A stretch of DNA of 64,000 nt from Bacillus sp. EB600 (GCF_024494385.1 NZ_JAEVLT010000006.1:62001-126000), one strand, 5' to 3'. Counted from the first letter of the stretch, positions 8,464 to 16,762 are shown. Notes: generated by a model from the letters alone, not told the origin. A program made the numbers and translations.

Positions 8464-9101
8464 ATCGACTTTTGACCTCCTTTGTTACGGATTGGCCCGA
8501 CATTTTAATGAAAACACAGGAGCATTTTTTTCTTTCACTCATTGCTGTAGTGGCAGCATGCGTCATTGCCATCCCACTAGGTATTTACCTAACGAATAAT
8601 AAACGACTGGCGCAACCAATTTTAGCCGTTGTATCGATTATCCAAACCATTCCTAGCTTGGCGATGTTTGGATTCATGATTCCATTGTTCGGTATCGGGG
8701 TTTTACCTGCTGGTATTGCACTGACCTTGTATGCACTGCTGCCAGTGCTCCAGAACACCTATGTGGGTATCAGTGAAGTAGATTCAGCGCTTATAGAGTC
8801 AGGTTATGGAATGGGAATGACAAAATGGCAGATGCTTCGGATGGTTCAACTTCCGGTGGCGAGCAGCTTTATCATGGCTGGTGTTCGAATGGTGGCTGTG
8901 CAAACCATTAGCGGCGCAACGATTGCCACCTATATTGCGGCTGGCGGGCTGGGAGATATTATAACGAAAGGAATTGCGATGATCGATACGGTAACCATTT
9001 TGGAAGGAGCCATTCCTGTTTGTTTACTCGTATTAATCGTGAATCTATTTCTCCTAGGCTTAGGTCGAGTGTTGGTCCCAAAGGGATTACGTAATAATTA
9101 A
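8460..9101 (+). CDS. opuCB: OpuC-like ABC transporter permease
   Basis: A 213-residue membrane protein with about six hydrophobic segments. It carries the EAA-type loop (ESGYGMGMTKWQMLRMVQLP) that contacts the ATPase. It matches the OpuCB/OpuBB permease family in length and order. In B. subtilis OpuC the operon is ATPase, permease, binding protein, second permease. Here no second permease follows the binding protein, so this subunit would have to work as a homodimer or another copy elsewhere must supply the partner. Confidence 0.9.
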   Translation: MNRLLTSFVTDWPDILMKTQEHFFLSLIAVVAACVIAIPLGIYLTNNKRLAQPILAVVSIIQTIPSLAMFGFMIPLFGIGVLPAGIALTLYALLPVLQNTYVGISEVDSALIESGYGMGMTKWQMLRMVQLPVASSFIMAGVRMVAVQTISGATIATYIAAGGLGDIITKGIAMIDTVTILEGAIPVCLLVLIVNLFLLGLGRVLVPKGLRNN

Positions 9102-9134
9102 ATTTAATTTAAAAAAAATAGAGGAGATAATCCA

Positions 9135-10094
9135 ATGAAAGTTACTCAAAAAAAATCAACAAAAACACGATATATCGTATCAAAGAAAGGTTTACTAGCT
9201 GTATTATTTGCTATGTTAATGGTGGTGGGAACTGCCTGCAGCAGTACTGCCAACAGCAATAGCAGCAGCGAAAGCAAAAGTGGAGGTACCATTACTTTGA
9301 GTAGTAAAGGTTTCGCTGAGCAAGATATTTTAGCAAATATGTTAAAACTGCTGGTCGAAAAAGATACAAAGATGACTGTGAAAATTAAAAGCAACCTGAC
9401 GGATAATGTGTTGTGGGAGGCTTTCAAAAAGGGAGATATGGACGCAAATGTCGAGTATACAGGGACAGCGCTGCTTCAATATTTGAAAAAAGATCCGATT
9501 TACGATTCCCAAAAGGTTTACGATGTAGTCGCAAAAAAATACAAGGACCAATATAAATGGACCTGGCTTGATCCGATTGGATTTAACGATACATATGCCC
9601 TTGCAATCAGAAAAGAAGATGCCGATAAATATGGTATCTCAACGACTTCTCAATTAGCTAAATATTCCAATAAATTCATCTTCGGCAGTGCGCAAGAATT
9701 TTTAAATCGGCCCGATGGTTTTCCTGCTATTAAAGAAAAGTATAAGATGAATTTCAAAGATGTAAAGGCATTTGGGGCTCAACTCGATTACCAAGCGATT
9801 TCTCAAAAACAAGTAGATGCCATCATCGTGTTTACCACAGACGGAAGAATTCCTGATAGTCATCTTAAAGTACTGGAAGATGATAAGCATTTGTTCCTTC
9901 CATATGACGCAGCACCAATCGTAAAAGATGAAGTGCTAAAGGCCCACCCGGAATTAAAGGCTGCCTTGAACAAACTTGCCGGTAAAATATCCAATGAACA
10001 AATGCAACTGTTGAATTCCAAAGTGGACGTTAAGCATGAGAAAGCAGAAAAAGTTGCAAAGGACTTTCTTACCGAGCAAGGCTTACTGAAATAG
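9135..10094 (+). CDS. opuCC: OpuC-like substrate-binding lipoprotein
   Basis: A 319-residue protein with a basic, hydrophobic signal peptide and lipobox ending at C35 (VVGTAC), then a low-complexity Ser/Asn linker. The mature domain begins GGTITLSSKGFAEQDILANM, typical of the ProX/OpuC/OsmF fold that binds betaine, carnitine or choline. VEYTGTALL and FGAQLDYQAI(S)QKQVD are family blocks. It is tethered to the outer face of the membrane and hands substrate to the permease. AGAGGAG at 9120-9125 precedes ATG 9135. It is the last gene of the operon; the next gene is on the other strand. Confidence 0.9.
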   Translation: MKVTQKKSTKTRYIVSKKGLLAVLFAMLMVVGTACSSTANSNSSSESKSGGTITLSSKGFAEQDILANMLKLLVEKDTKMTVKIKSNLTDNVLWEAFKKGDMDANVEYTGTALLQYLKKDPIYDSQKVYDVVAKKYKDQYKWTWLDPIGFNDTYALAIRKEDADKYGISTTSQLAKYSNKFIFGSAQEFLNRPDGFPAIKEKYKMNFKDVKAFGAQLDYQAISQKQVDAIIVFTTDGRIPDSHLKVLEDDKHLFLPYDAAPIVKDEVLKAHPELKAALNKLAGKISNEQMQLLNSKVDVKHEKAEKVAKDFLTEQGLLK

Positions 10095-10219
10095 TAGACT
10101 GAAGAGAGGGGAAGCCAATTACGTCCTTTTAATAGACTACACCCAAGTTCCTCAAGCTGGCCTTGGGAGTAGTCGAAAGAGTTCATAGGCGTATAAATGA
10201 AGTTTCGCTTCTTAATTGC

Positions 10220-10663
10220 TTACTCATTACTATTTAATTTTTCTTTTTCAACAATATCCTTTACAACATCTTCAAGGGTTACATTCAGCAACGTTTTCTC
10301 CAATGCAACTTGAGCAGTTGCAAAAACCGGGCCGATTGTATCTTGGATATTCCTTCCCACAGGGCAAGCTGGATTTGGTTGTTCATGTATACTAAACAAT
10401 TCTTTCTCTTGTACAACATTAACAGCTTTATAGACGTCCAGTAGTGTAATATCAGATAAATCCCTGGCTAGTTTAGCTCCCGCAATCCCTGGATGTACTT
10501 CTACTAACCCTGCTTTTTTAAGCATCCCCATAATTTTTCTGATCAAGGCAGGATTTGTATTTACGCTCCCTGCTAAAAATTCTGATGTGCTTGGCCCTTG
10601 TTTATTTATTTCAAGAAGAGCTAATATATGAATTCCAACGGCAAACCGACTGCTTATAGACAA
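10220..10663 (-). CDS. Rrf2-family transcriptional regulator (YwnA-like)
   Basis: A 147-residue DNA-binding regulator. The N-terminal winged helix (SSRFAVGIHILALL, then STSEFLAGSVNTNPALIRKI) matches the YwnA branch of Rrf2. There is no CX(n)CX(n)C cluster of the Fe-S sensing members; the only Cys is in NPACPVG. The start is TTG 10663: the frame has a stop codon two codons upstream, and AAGGGAG lies 11 bases away on the minus strand. It is divergent from an NmrA-like reductase gene, the same pairing as ywnA/ywnB in B. subtilis. Two matching dyads in the shared region are its likely operators. Ligand unknown, possibly an electrophile or quinone. Confidence 0.85.
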   Translation of the reverse strand: MSISSRFAVGIHILALLEINKQGPSTSEFLAGSVNTNPALIRKIMGMLKKAGLVEVHPGIAGAKLARDLSDITLLDVYKAVNVVQEKELFSIHEQPNPACPVGRNIQDTIGPVFATAQVALEKTLLNVTLEDVVKDIVEKEKLNSNE

Positions 10664-10708
10664 TTTTCATTCATCTCCCTTATGGAAAACTACCTCAACG
10701 TTATATCA

Positions 10709-10727
10709 TGTAACTAATTCAATTACA
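10709..10727. promoter_or_regulatory. Candidate Rrf2 operator, copy 1
   Basis: TGTAACTAATTCAATTACA is a dyad (TGTAA/TTACA) close to the regulator's own start. It matches the inverted copy at 10815-10833 at most positions, which argues for a specific binding site. It sits just downstream of a possible minus-strand -10 (TATAAT on the minus strand at about 10733-10740). Confidence 0.5.
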
Positions 10728-10778
10728 AATGTATTATACCTTAAAATCAAGAACAAAATAAAAAAGGATTTTTGTTTG

Positions 10779-10807
10779 TTGACAAAAGCTCAAGATGTAA
10801 GTATTAT
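10779..10807 (+). promoter_or_regulatory. Strong sigma-A promoter for the NmrA-like reductase
   Basis: TTGACA at 10779-10784 and TATTAT at 10802-10807 with exactly 17 bases between them. The operator-like dyad at 10815 covers the expected start site, so bound regulator should block transcription. Confidence 0.75.
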
Positions 10808-10814
10808 GGTTACA

Positions 10815-10833
10815 GGTAATTGGAATTGTTACA
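10815..10833. promoter_or_regulatory. Candidate Rrf2 operator, copy 2
   Basis: The minus-strand reading TGTAACAATTCCAATTACC nearly repeats copy 1 (TGTAAC, then AATT, then AATTAC). It lies directly after the -10 box of the reductase promoter, the usual place for a repressor site. Confidence 0.5.
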
Positions 10834-10873
10834 ATATAAAAACTTTACTACACATAAATTGGAGGAAGAAAAA

Positions 10874-11734
10874 ATGAAAATGTTAGTAACAGGAGCAACT
10901 GGGAAATTTGGTACCAAAGTTATTGATACGTTATTGAAAACTGTACCAGCCGGTCAATTGGCTGTAAGTGTTCGTAATCCCGATAAAGCGGAAGGATTAC
11001 GTTCTCGTGGAGTAGAAGTCCGGCAGGGGGATTTTGATCATCCGGAAACATTGGATTCGGCTTTTGCTGGCATTGATCGTTTATTAATTATTTCAACGGA
11101 TGGGGACAATGAAACAAGAATTCGGCAGCATAGCAATGCGGTGGCTGCGGCCGAGCGGGCTGGAGTTAAATTCATTGCGTATACCAGTTTAGCAAATGCG
11201 CAGGAAAGTACAAATGTATTTGCACCAACGCATAAAGCAACTGAGGCAGCGATTATACAAACAGGTATTCCTTACTCCTTTCTACGCAACAACTGGTACC
11301 TGGAAAATGAAATTCCTAGCATTCAAGCTGTCCTCGCAGGAGCTCCTTGGGTGACATCAGCTGGAAATGGCAGGGTAGGCTGGACACTGCAGCAAGATTA
11401 TGCAGAAGCAGCAGCTGCGGTACTATCTGGTAACGGACATGAAAATACCATTTATGAGCTTTCAGGCAAGCCTTTAACTCAGGAAGATCTTGTATCTGCA
11501 CTGGGCACAGTATTGGGCAAAGAAGTAGAGGTTCAACAAGTTGATGACGCGACTTATGGCGATATTATGAAAGGAGCGGGTGTACCAGATTTTCTTCTTC
11601 CTCTGGTTGTTGATATCCAAAGAAGCATTCGCGAAGGTTCACTCGATTTTGAAAGTAATGATTTTGAAAAAGTTCTCGGCCGTCCAGCTACGCCAATCAA
11701 CGTAGCACTAACTCAAATCGTTAACGGTAATTGA
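10874..11734 (+). CDS. NmrA-like NAD(P)H:quinone oxidoreductase (QOR2/YtfG-like)
   Basis: A 286-residue atypical short-chain dehydrogenase. It starts MKMLVTGATGKFGTKVID, the TGATGxxG dinucleotide-binding motif, and keeps the NmrA-like order (SVRNPDKA, GVEVRQGDFD, FLRNNWYLEN). Members reduce quinones or azo compounds with NAD(P)H. ATG 10874 has GGAGGA at 10861-10866. An upstream in-frame extension lies over the operator and is not translated on this reading. It is probably repressed by the divergent Rrf2 protein and induced by electrophiles. Confidence 0.88.
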   Translation: MKMLVTGATGKFGTKVIDTLLKTVPAGQLAVSVRNPDKAEGLRSRGVEVRQGDFDHPETLDSAFAGIDRLLIISTDGDNETRIRQHSNAVAAAERAGVKFIAYTSLANAQESTNVFAPTHKATEAAIIQTGIPYSFLRNNWYLENEIPSIQAVLAGAPWVTSAGNGRVGWTLQQDYAEAAAAVLSGNGHENTIYELSGKPLTQEDLVSALGTVLGKEVEVQQVDDATYGDIMKGAGVPDFLLPLVVDIQRSIREGSLDFESNDFEKVLGRPATPINVALTQIVNGN

Positions 11735-11738
11735 TTAT

Positions 11739-11755
11739 GGGGACGGTTCTTTTGT
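11739..11755. repeat. Half-site of a dispersed palindrome
   Basis: GGGGACGGTTCTTTTGT, preceded by TGATTAT. The same stretch, including those flanking bases, recurs at 57389 where both arms are present; single arms or degenerate forms are at 48963 and 53041. Confidence 0.7.
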
Positions 11756-11812
11756 TTCTTTCTTTTAACAAGAACTCGAAAGTCTCTTGAAAATGGTAAT
11801 TGAAATAAAGAT

Positions 11813-11866
11813 GAGGCTGTTACCAAGGATTTATAAAGCGTCCTTGTGTAACAGCCTCTTTTTTTT
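11813..11866 (+). terminator. Rho-independent terminator after the reductase
   Basis: GAGGCTGTTAC pairs with GTAACAGCCTC with an inner AAGGA/TCCTT helix, followed by eight or more T. Confidence 0.85.
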
Positions 11867-11930
11867 ATGTTCTGATAAAGTCTGAAATTCGAATTTCTGG
11901 ATCAAAAATGTGTTTTTTAGGTTTTTAAAC

Positions 11931-11965
11931 AAAGAACCAGATTCATGTTCAGAATCTGGTTCTTT
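11931..11965 (-). terminator. Rho-independent terminator of the carboxynorspermidine operon
   Basis: AAAGAACCAGATTC and GAATCTGGTTCTTT form a 14-bp stem. Read on the minus strand it is followed by a T-rich tract, so it ends the operon coming from the right. Confidence 0.75.
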
Positions 11966-12048
11966 AAAAGGTACTCTACATGTGCAGCACCATTTACGAG
12001 GCCTTGTTTGCCGTCATAGATAATAACATATAAATTTCTACTACTCTA

Positions 12049-13176
12049 TTAAGCTAGTCTCATCTTAAAATCTTGATAGCCAAATTCACGTACGACCTGA
12101 CAATCTCCATCTTTATCTTTAACGGCGATGGCTGGTAATGGCATGCCGTTAAAAGTGGTGTTTTTTACCATTGTGTAGATCGCCATATCCCCAAAAACTA
12201 AACGATCTCCACACTTTAATGACTGATCAAAAGAATAATCACCGATTACATCACCTGTAAGACAAGTTTGTCCGCCAAGACGATACAAGAAGGGCTTTTC
12301 TCCTGCTTCCCCTGATCCAAGAAGGGGAGGACGATAAGGCATTTCCAATACATCAGGCATATGACAAGATGCAGAAGTGTCAAGAATCGCAATGTCCATT
12401 CCGTTTTTCAGGGTATCAAGTACAGTTGTAACAAGATATCCAGCATTAAGAGCAACGGCTTCTCCTGGCTCAAGATAAACTTCCAAACCGTATTTGTCTT
12501 GCATTCTCTTAATGCACTTTTCTAGTAATGGAATGTCATAATCTTCTCTGGTAATGTGGTGACCACCACCAAAGTTGATCCATTCCATTTGGGACAGCCA
12601 TGGTCCAAACTTTTCTTCCACTGCATTAAGAGTTGTTTCTAAGTCATCAGAGTTTTGCTGGCAATGTGTGTGGAAATGCAGCCCTGAAACTCCTTCAAGC
12701 AAATCCGGACAAAAATGCTCTCTTGTAACACCAAATCTGGAACCTGGTGAACATGGATCATAGATGGCATGACCAACTTGGGTGGAGCATTCAGGATTGA
12801 TGCGCAGGCCGACCTTTTTACCGGCCTTAAGAACTTTATCTTTAAATCTTTCCAACTGTGATAAGGAATTAAAGATAATATGATCACAAATCGAGATAAT
12901 TTCATCCATTTCATCATCACGATAGGCAGCGGAAAAGACATGGTTTTCTTTCCCCATTTCTTCGTAACCCAGCCGGGCCTCGAAAAGGCCGCTGGCTGTC
13001 GTGCCGCTTATATATTCTCCAATGAGAGGATACAGTGTAAACATTGAAAATGCTTTTTGCGCTAAAACAATCTTACATCCTGTACGTTTCATGACTCCGT
13101 TCAGGATTTTTAGATTTTTTTCCAGAAGACCTTCATCGACTACATAACATGGTGTGGGTAACTCGTCGAACCGCAT
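12049..13176 (-). CDS. nspC: Carboxynorspermidine/carboxyspermidine decarboxylase
   Basis: A 375-residue fold-type III PLP decarboxylase (alanine-racemase-like barrel). It removes CO2 from carboxyspermidine or carboxynorspermidine, the last step of the aspartate-semialdehyde route to spermidine/norspermidine. The PLP lysine is K41 in LAQKAFSMF. Later blocks include GLRINPECS, GLHFHTHCQQ, INFGGGHHITR and YLEPGEAV, the last near the dimer active site with the LTGDVIGDYSF segment. Its ATG follows the dehydrogenase stop by one base and no independent ribosome site is clear, so translation is probably coupled. Substrate length (spermidine or norspermidine) cannot be read from sequence. Confidence 0.9.
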   Translation of the reverse strand: MRFDELPTPCYVVDEGLLEKNLKILNGVMKRTGCKIVLAQKAFSMFTLYPLIGEYISGTTASGLFEARLGYEEMGKENHVFSAAYRDDEMDEIISICDHIIFNSLSQLERFKDKVLKAGKKVGLRINPECSTQVGHAIYDPCSPGSRFGVTREHFCPDLLEGVSGLHFHTHCQQNSDDLETTLNAVEEKFGPWLSQMEWINFGGGHHITREDYDIPLLEKCIKRMQDKYGLEVYLEPGEAVALNAGYLVTTVLDTLKNGMDIAILDTSASCHMPDVLEMPYRPPLLGSGEAGEKPFLYRLGGQTCLTGDVIGDYSFDQSLKCGDRLVFGDMAIYTMVKNTTFNGMPLPAIAVKDKDGDCQVVREFGYQDFKMRLA

Positions 13177-13177
13177 C

Positions 13178-14416
13178 TTAACGAACTGGCTCCGGTTCTG
13201 GAACTGTCAAAGGTTCGGAATCGACAAGCTCTGGATCAAAGCTTTCCTTCCATGGCAGTCCCCATTTGTTCAAAGCATCCATGAACGGATCTGGATCAAA
13301 TTCTTCAATATTGTATACGCCCGGTTTGTTCCATGTTTTAGTCATTAACATCATCGCACCAATCATCGCAGGAACGCCTGTTGTATAGGACACTGCTTGA
13401 GAACCCACTTCTTTATAGCATTCCTCGTGATCACAAACATTGTAAACATAATACGTTTTATCTTTTCCGTCCTTTTTGCCTTTGAAGATACAACCAATGT
13501 TGGTCTTACCCTTTGTGCGTGGTCCAAGTGAAGCTGGATCTGGTAATAAAGCTTTCAAGAACTGAAGTGGAACAATTTGTTTTCCTTCATATTCAATTGG
13601 CTCGATGGAAGTCATGCCTACGTTTTCAAGACATTTTAGGTGCGTAAGGTAACTTTGACCAAATGTCATGAAGAAACGGATACGTTTAATTCCAGGAATA
13701 TTCAAAGCAAGAGATTCAATTTCTTCGTGGTGCAGCAAATACATATCTTTCTCGCCAATTTCAGGGAAGTTATAAACGCGTTTGATTTCCATTGGTTCAG
13801 TTTCGATCCATTCACCATTTTCCCAGTAGCTGCCTTTGGCAGAAACCTCACGGATATTGATTTCAGGATTGAAATTCGTTGCAAAAGGATAGCCATGATC
13901 CCCAGCATTACAGTCAAGAATATCGATATATTCAATTTCATCAAAATGATGTTTAAGTGCATGGGCAGCAAAAACGCTTGTTACACCTGGGTCAAAGCCG
14001 CTGCCTAAAAGTGCTGTAATACCAGCCTTTTCAAAACGTTCGCGATAGTCCCATTGCCATTTGTATTCAAATTTTGCCGTATCCTCCGGCTCATAGTTTG
14101 CTGTATCCATATAGTTTGTTTTTGTTGCAAGGCAAGCATCCATAATCGTTAAATCCTGATATGGCAAAGCTAAGTTCATCACGATATCTGGTTTTACCTC
14201 TTCAATTAAAGCAATTAACTCCTCCACATTGTTCGCATCAACTTGTGCAGTTGTAATTTTCGTTTTACCGCCATCTAATTTGGCCTTTAAGTCATCACAT
14301 TTTGATTTTGTACGGCTTGCGATACAAATCTCTTCAAATACATCACTGTTTTGACAACATTTATGAATGGCTACTGATGCCACTCCACCACAACCAATAA
14401 TAAGTGCTTTTCCCAT
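13178..14416 (-). CDS. Carboxynorspermidine/carboxyspermidine dehydrogenase (saccharopine dehydrogenase family)
   Basis: A 412-residue NAD(P)H enzyme with an N-terminal Rossmann motif (ALIIGCGGVASVAIHKC) and the saccharopine-dehydrogenase-like C-terminal domain (GSGFDPGVT, HDxEE-like stretches such as LHHEEIESL). It condenses aspartate semialdehyde with putrescine or diaminopropane. The partner decarboxylase directly downstream makes this reading much safer than lysine metabolism. ATG 14416 is preceded by TAGGAGATAGG on the minus strand. A 290-base leader with a terminator hairpin lies upstream. Confidence 0.9.
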   Translation of the reverse strand: MGKALIIGCGGVASVAIHKCCQNSDVFEEICIASRTKSKCDDLKAKLDGGKTKITTAQVDANNVEELIALIEEVKPDIVMNLALPYQDLTIMDACLATKTNYMDTANYEPEDTAKFEYKWQWDYRERFEKAGITALLGSGFDPGVTSVFAAHALKHHFDEIEYIDILDCNAGDHGYPFATNFNPEINIREVSAKGSYWENGEWIETEPMEIKRVYNFPEIGEKDMYLLHHEEIESLALNIPGIKRIRFFMTFGQSYLTHLKCLENVGMTSIEPIEYEGKQIVPLQFLKALLPDPASLGPRTKGKTNIGCIFKGKKDGKDKTYYVYNVCDHEECYKEVGSQAVSYTTGVPAMIGAMMLMTKTWNKPGVYNIEEFDPDPFMDALNKWGLPWKESFDPELVDSEPLTVPEPEPVR

Positions 14417-14710
14417 TTTCCTATCTCCTAACTAAATAAATTTTGCTAAGTAAATGAGGAATTCATTAACAGCCTAACCAGTAGTGCATCTACTACTTAG
14501 GTTGTCGTGAAAAAGATTATTGTCATAACCCCTCAAAAAATTTCAACAACAAAAAAAGCAAGTGCAAAACGCATAATCGCGCACACACTTGCTTTAGATA
14601 TAATCATCATATTAAAAAAGCATAAGTATACCCATTACAAAAGTCATATGGATACGTCAGCCACGTACGTCCTAGGACATAATGACAGAAAGCTTTTTAA
14701 TATTCAAAGT
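14417..14710 (-). promoter_or_regulatory. Leader of the polyamine operon with an internal terminator
   Basis: On the minus strand a possible -10 (TATACT near 14709) leads into about 290 untranslated bases. The leader holds an upstream segment with GTCCTAGGAC, then a terminator-type hairpin (14551-14595), then a second hairpin (about 14464-14500, CCTAA-GTAGT pairing with ACTAC-TGG-TTAGG) before the ribosome site. This layout suits attenuation, perhaps by a polyamine- or amino-acid-responsive RNA. It fits no riboswitch class I can name. A 70-codon frame on the + strand here is not convincing. Confidence 0.4.
14551..14595 (-). terminator. Terminator hairpin inside the polyamine-operon leader
   Basis: On the minus strand AAGCAAGTG, a 20-odd-base loop, CACTTGCTT, then TTTTT. 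It lies about 135 bases before the dehydrogenase start, so it would stop transcription before the operon unless antiterminated. Confidence 0.65.
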
Positions 14711-14819
14711 ATATCATAATGGGATCAGAGTCTATATAGCAAATAATTACTTTTACTACTCTTATTGACCGTTTCACAAGTTGTGTGCAAACCTATGCAC
14801 TGGTTGTAAAGTAACCAAC

Positions 14820-14985
14820 TTATAAAATTTGAGCTTTTAACTCAATCAATAAGGCAACTAAAAGTTGCCAATCGGCATTTGACCCGGCTGTCCGTATGGC
14901 CTTAACCTTTTTAAGAAGGTGGTCAAAATTATCTGCATTGAAAGATCCAGATACACTGAATATTAGCCTTCCAATTAACGCTTCC
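14820..14985 (-). pseudogene. Unidentified gene remnant
   Basis: A minus-strand frame of about 53 codons ends at TAA 14820-14822. It reads as a good helical C-terminus (DHLLKKVKAIRTAGSNADWQ, then LLVALLIELKAQIL), but it has a stop just upstream and no start. It looks like the tail of a lost gene. A perfect 7-bp hairpin (GGCAACT/AGTTGCC) lies within it. Nothing else is visible up to the CDGSH gene at 15208. Confidence 0.3.
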
Positions 14986-15207
14986 TATATACTATCAGTA
15001 TAAAATCAAATTAGCAATAGAAAAATAAAAGTTTTTTTACAAACTTTGACTTGTCCATTGGTCGAAAACTCCTTCATTTGCATTTTCTCCTGTTTTCTTC
15101 TTAAAACGGTATATTTTCAAGTTTATTTTTGTTGGAAAACTTGTACATATTTCCATATTAGTATGAATATATTTAAGTCGGTTCAAAAAAATCTTAGGAG
15201 GTTAATC

Positions 15208-15408
15208 ATGGCCAATCAGATTAAGATTCTAGATAATGGTCCTTTAGTTGTGACCGGTGACATACATTTAATTGATTCTGGTGGTAATGAATACACGAAA
15301 AAAGAAAAAATATTTTTATGCCGTTGCGGACAGTCGAGTAATAAACCGTTTTGTGATGGAACACATAAAAAGGTTGGGTTTGAAAGCAATCCAAGAGCAT
15401 CTGATTAA
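15208..15408 (+). CDS. CDGSH iron-sulfur domain protein
   Basis: A 66-residue protein with CRCGQSSNKPFCDGTH near the C-terminus, the three-Cys-one-His ligand set of a CDGSH [2Fe-2S] cluster. The N-terminal part (IKILDNGPLVVTGDI, then DSGG) is the usual single-domain bacterial form. It is probably a redox or Fe-S transfer protein in the cytoplasm. ATG 15208 has TAGGAGG 5 bases upstream. The next gene is an FbpA-like iron-stress protein, but a strong terminator separates them, so they are transcribed apart. Confidence 0.9.
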   Translation: MANQIKILDNGPLVVTGDIHLIDSGGNEYTKKEKIFLCRCGQSSNKPFCDGTHKKVGFESNPRASD

Positions 15409-15411
15409 TGT

Positions 15412-15449
15412 AAAAAACCGTCTAACATCATTAAGTTAGACGGTTTTTT
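15412..15449 (+). terminator. Rho-independent terminator after the CDGSH gene
   Basis: AAAAAACCGTCTAAC pairs with GTTAGACGGTTTTTT. Confidence 0.9.
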
Positions 15450-15529
15450 AGATATCGGAGTCGATTCATAGGTACCAAAGCATGATTGAAAAAAGTCCAT
15501 AAATGTAATAATCAAAAGGAGTGGTTCGG

Positions 15530-15748
15530 TTGGAAAATCATTATCGGAAAACTGTGGAAGATAGGCGCAAAGCATTAATAGATAAACTGATTGCTTTTAG
15601 TGTTTATAAGGAAGATGATAGGCACCATCTTTTTGAGTTAACACTTTCAGAACTACAAAATCAATCCAAAGCCATCCCCATGGTGACTTTGGATCACTAC
15701 AATGGGGTAGGAGAAAACATAATTAATAAACGAGTGGTTGTTTTCTAG
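15530..15748 (+). CDS. fbpA: FbpA-like Fur-regulated basic protein
   Basis: A 72-residue protein. The stretch RRKALIDKLIAFSVYKEDDR followed by HLFELTLSELQ matches the Fur_reg_FbpA family, small basic proteins made in iron starvation that help spare iron with the FsrA small RNA in B. subtilis. Start taken at TTG 15530, 8 bases after AAAGGAG; a GTG at 15521 overlaps that ribosome site. I could not find a clean Fur box upstream. Its end meets the end of the convergent YitT gene (4-base overlap). Confidence 0.75.
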   Translation: MENHYRKTVEDRRKALIDKLIAFSVYKEDDRHHLFELTLSELQNQSKAIPMVTLDHYNGVGENIINKRVVVF

Positions 15749-16632
15749 TGAATATTCCTCTTTTTGAAGTTTCCACCCCGTACTTCAGCAATATCGCCGA
15801 CTGCAAGAAAAGCATTTCTATCGACTTCCTCCAGGATGGTGTTTAGTTTTGCTTCTTCTAATCGATTAATAATACAAAAAATAATTTTCTTTTTATCTTC
15901 TGTATAAGCACCTTCACCACTTAAATAGGTGACACCCCGTCCTAAACGATTAAGAATGGCTTCTCCTACTTCTTTATGTTTATCTGAAATGATGATAATT
16001 GATTTGGAATCATCAAATCCTTTCACAACCGTATCAATAGTTTTGGTTGCAATGATGTAGGCGATAATCGAATACATCGAGCGATCCCAAGAAAAAACAA
16101 AACCGGCAACGCCAAGGATGAAAACATTCATAAACATAATAATTTCCCCCACAGAGAAAGGAAGTTTTTTACTAAATAGGATTGCGAGGATTTCTGTACC
16201 ATCCATGGCACCGCCATACCGCATGACAATACCCGCGCCAGCTCCGATCAAAATTCCGCCAAATACGGTGGCTAAAAAAATATTCTCGGTAAAAGCAGGT
16301 ACAGGCGTAAATAACGCCGTGAAAATAGATAACACAAGGATTCCGAACAAGGTGGATATTGCAAACGTTTTTCCAATTTGTTTCCGTCCAATAAAAAAAA
16401 AGGGGAGATTTAAGACGAAGATAAACACTCCGAGAGGCAAATGAGTAATATGGGAGAGCATAATCGAGATTCCCGTGATACCTCCATCAATAACACTATT
16501 TGGTACCAAAAAGATTTCTAAACCCGTTGCGGCTATGATCGCCCCTATTAAAATGGCGATTCCTCTCTGAATAATTTTTCTTTTCGGTAATTTTTTATGC
16601 ATTGGCTTAACCAGGTCCTGCTGTAATTCCAT
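15745..16632 (-). CDS. YitT family membrane protein with C-terminal DUF2179
   Basis: A 295-residue protein with about five hydrophobic segments (residues 25-200) including the GGITGISIMLSHIT and GAGAGIVMRYGGAMDGTEI blocks of the YitT family, then a soluble DUF2179 domain (about 215-280, IIISDKHKEVGEAILNRLGRG). The family is widespread in Bacillaceae in several copies and has no firm function. ATG 16632 has AAGGAG 8 bases before it on the minus strand; a longer N-terminus to 16683 has no site. Confidence 0.88.
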   Translation of the reverse strand: MELQQDLVKPMHKKLPKRKIIQRGIAILIGAIIAATGLEIFLVPNSVIDGGITGISIMLSHITHLPLGVFIFVLNLPFFFIGRKQIGKTFAISTLFGILVLSIFTALFTPVPAFTENIFLATVFGGILIGAGAGIVMRYGGAMDGTEILAILFSKKLPFSVGEIIMFMNVFILGVAGFVFSWDRSMYSIIAYIIATKTIDTVVKGFDDSKSIIIISDKHKEVGEAILNRLGRGVTYLSGEGAYTEDKKKIIFCIINRLEEAKLNTILEEVDRNAFLAVGDIAEVRGGNFKKRNIH

Positions 16633-16730
16633 CCAATCCGCTCCTTCATTTTGTATACTAAAATTATACCAACATTTTACCATTAATGAAAAAGATTAGG
16701 ATTCCCCTAAGGGATGATGGTAAATGAGTA

Positions 16731-16762
16731 AAAAAAGGCTGTCAAGGGTGACAGCCTTTTTC
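16731..16762. terminator. Bidirectional hairpin terminator
   Basis: AAAAAAGGCTGTCA pairs with TGACAGCCTTTTT. On the minus strand it ends the brnQ transcript before yitT. Confidence 0.8.

Noticed and set aside
14507-14719. 70-codon + strand frame upstream of the polyamine operon
   Set aside because: Lys/Ile-rich AT-frame without a ribosome site. It lies antisense over the leader and its terminator.
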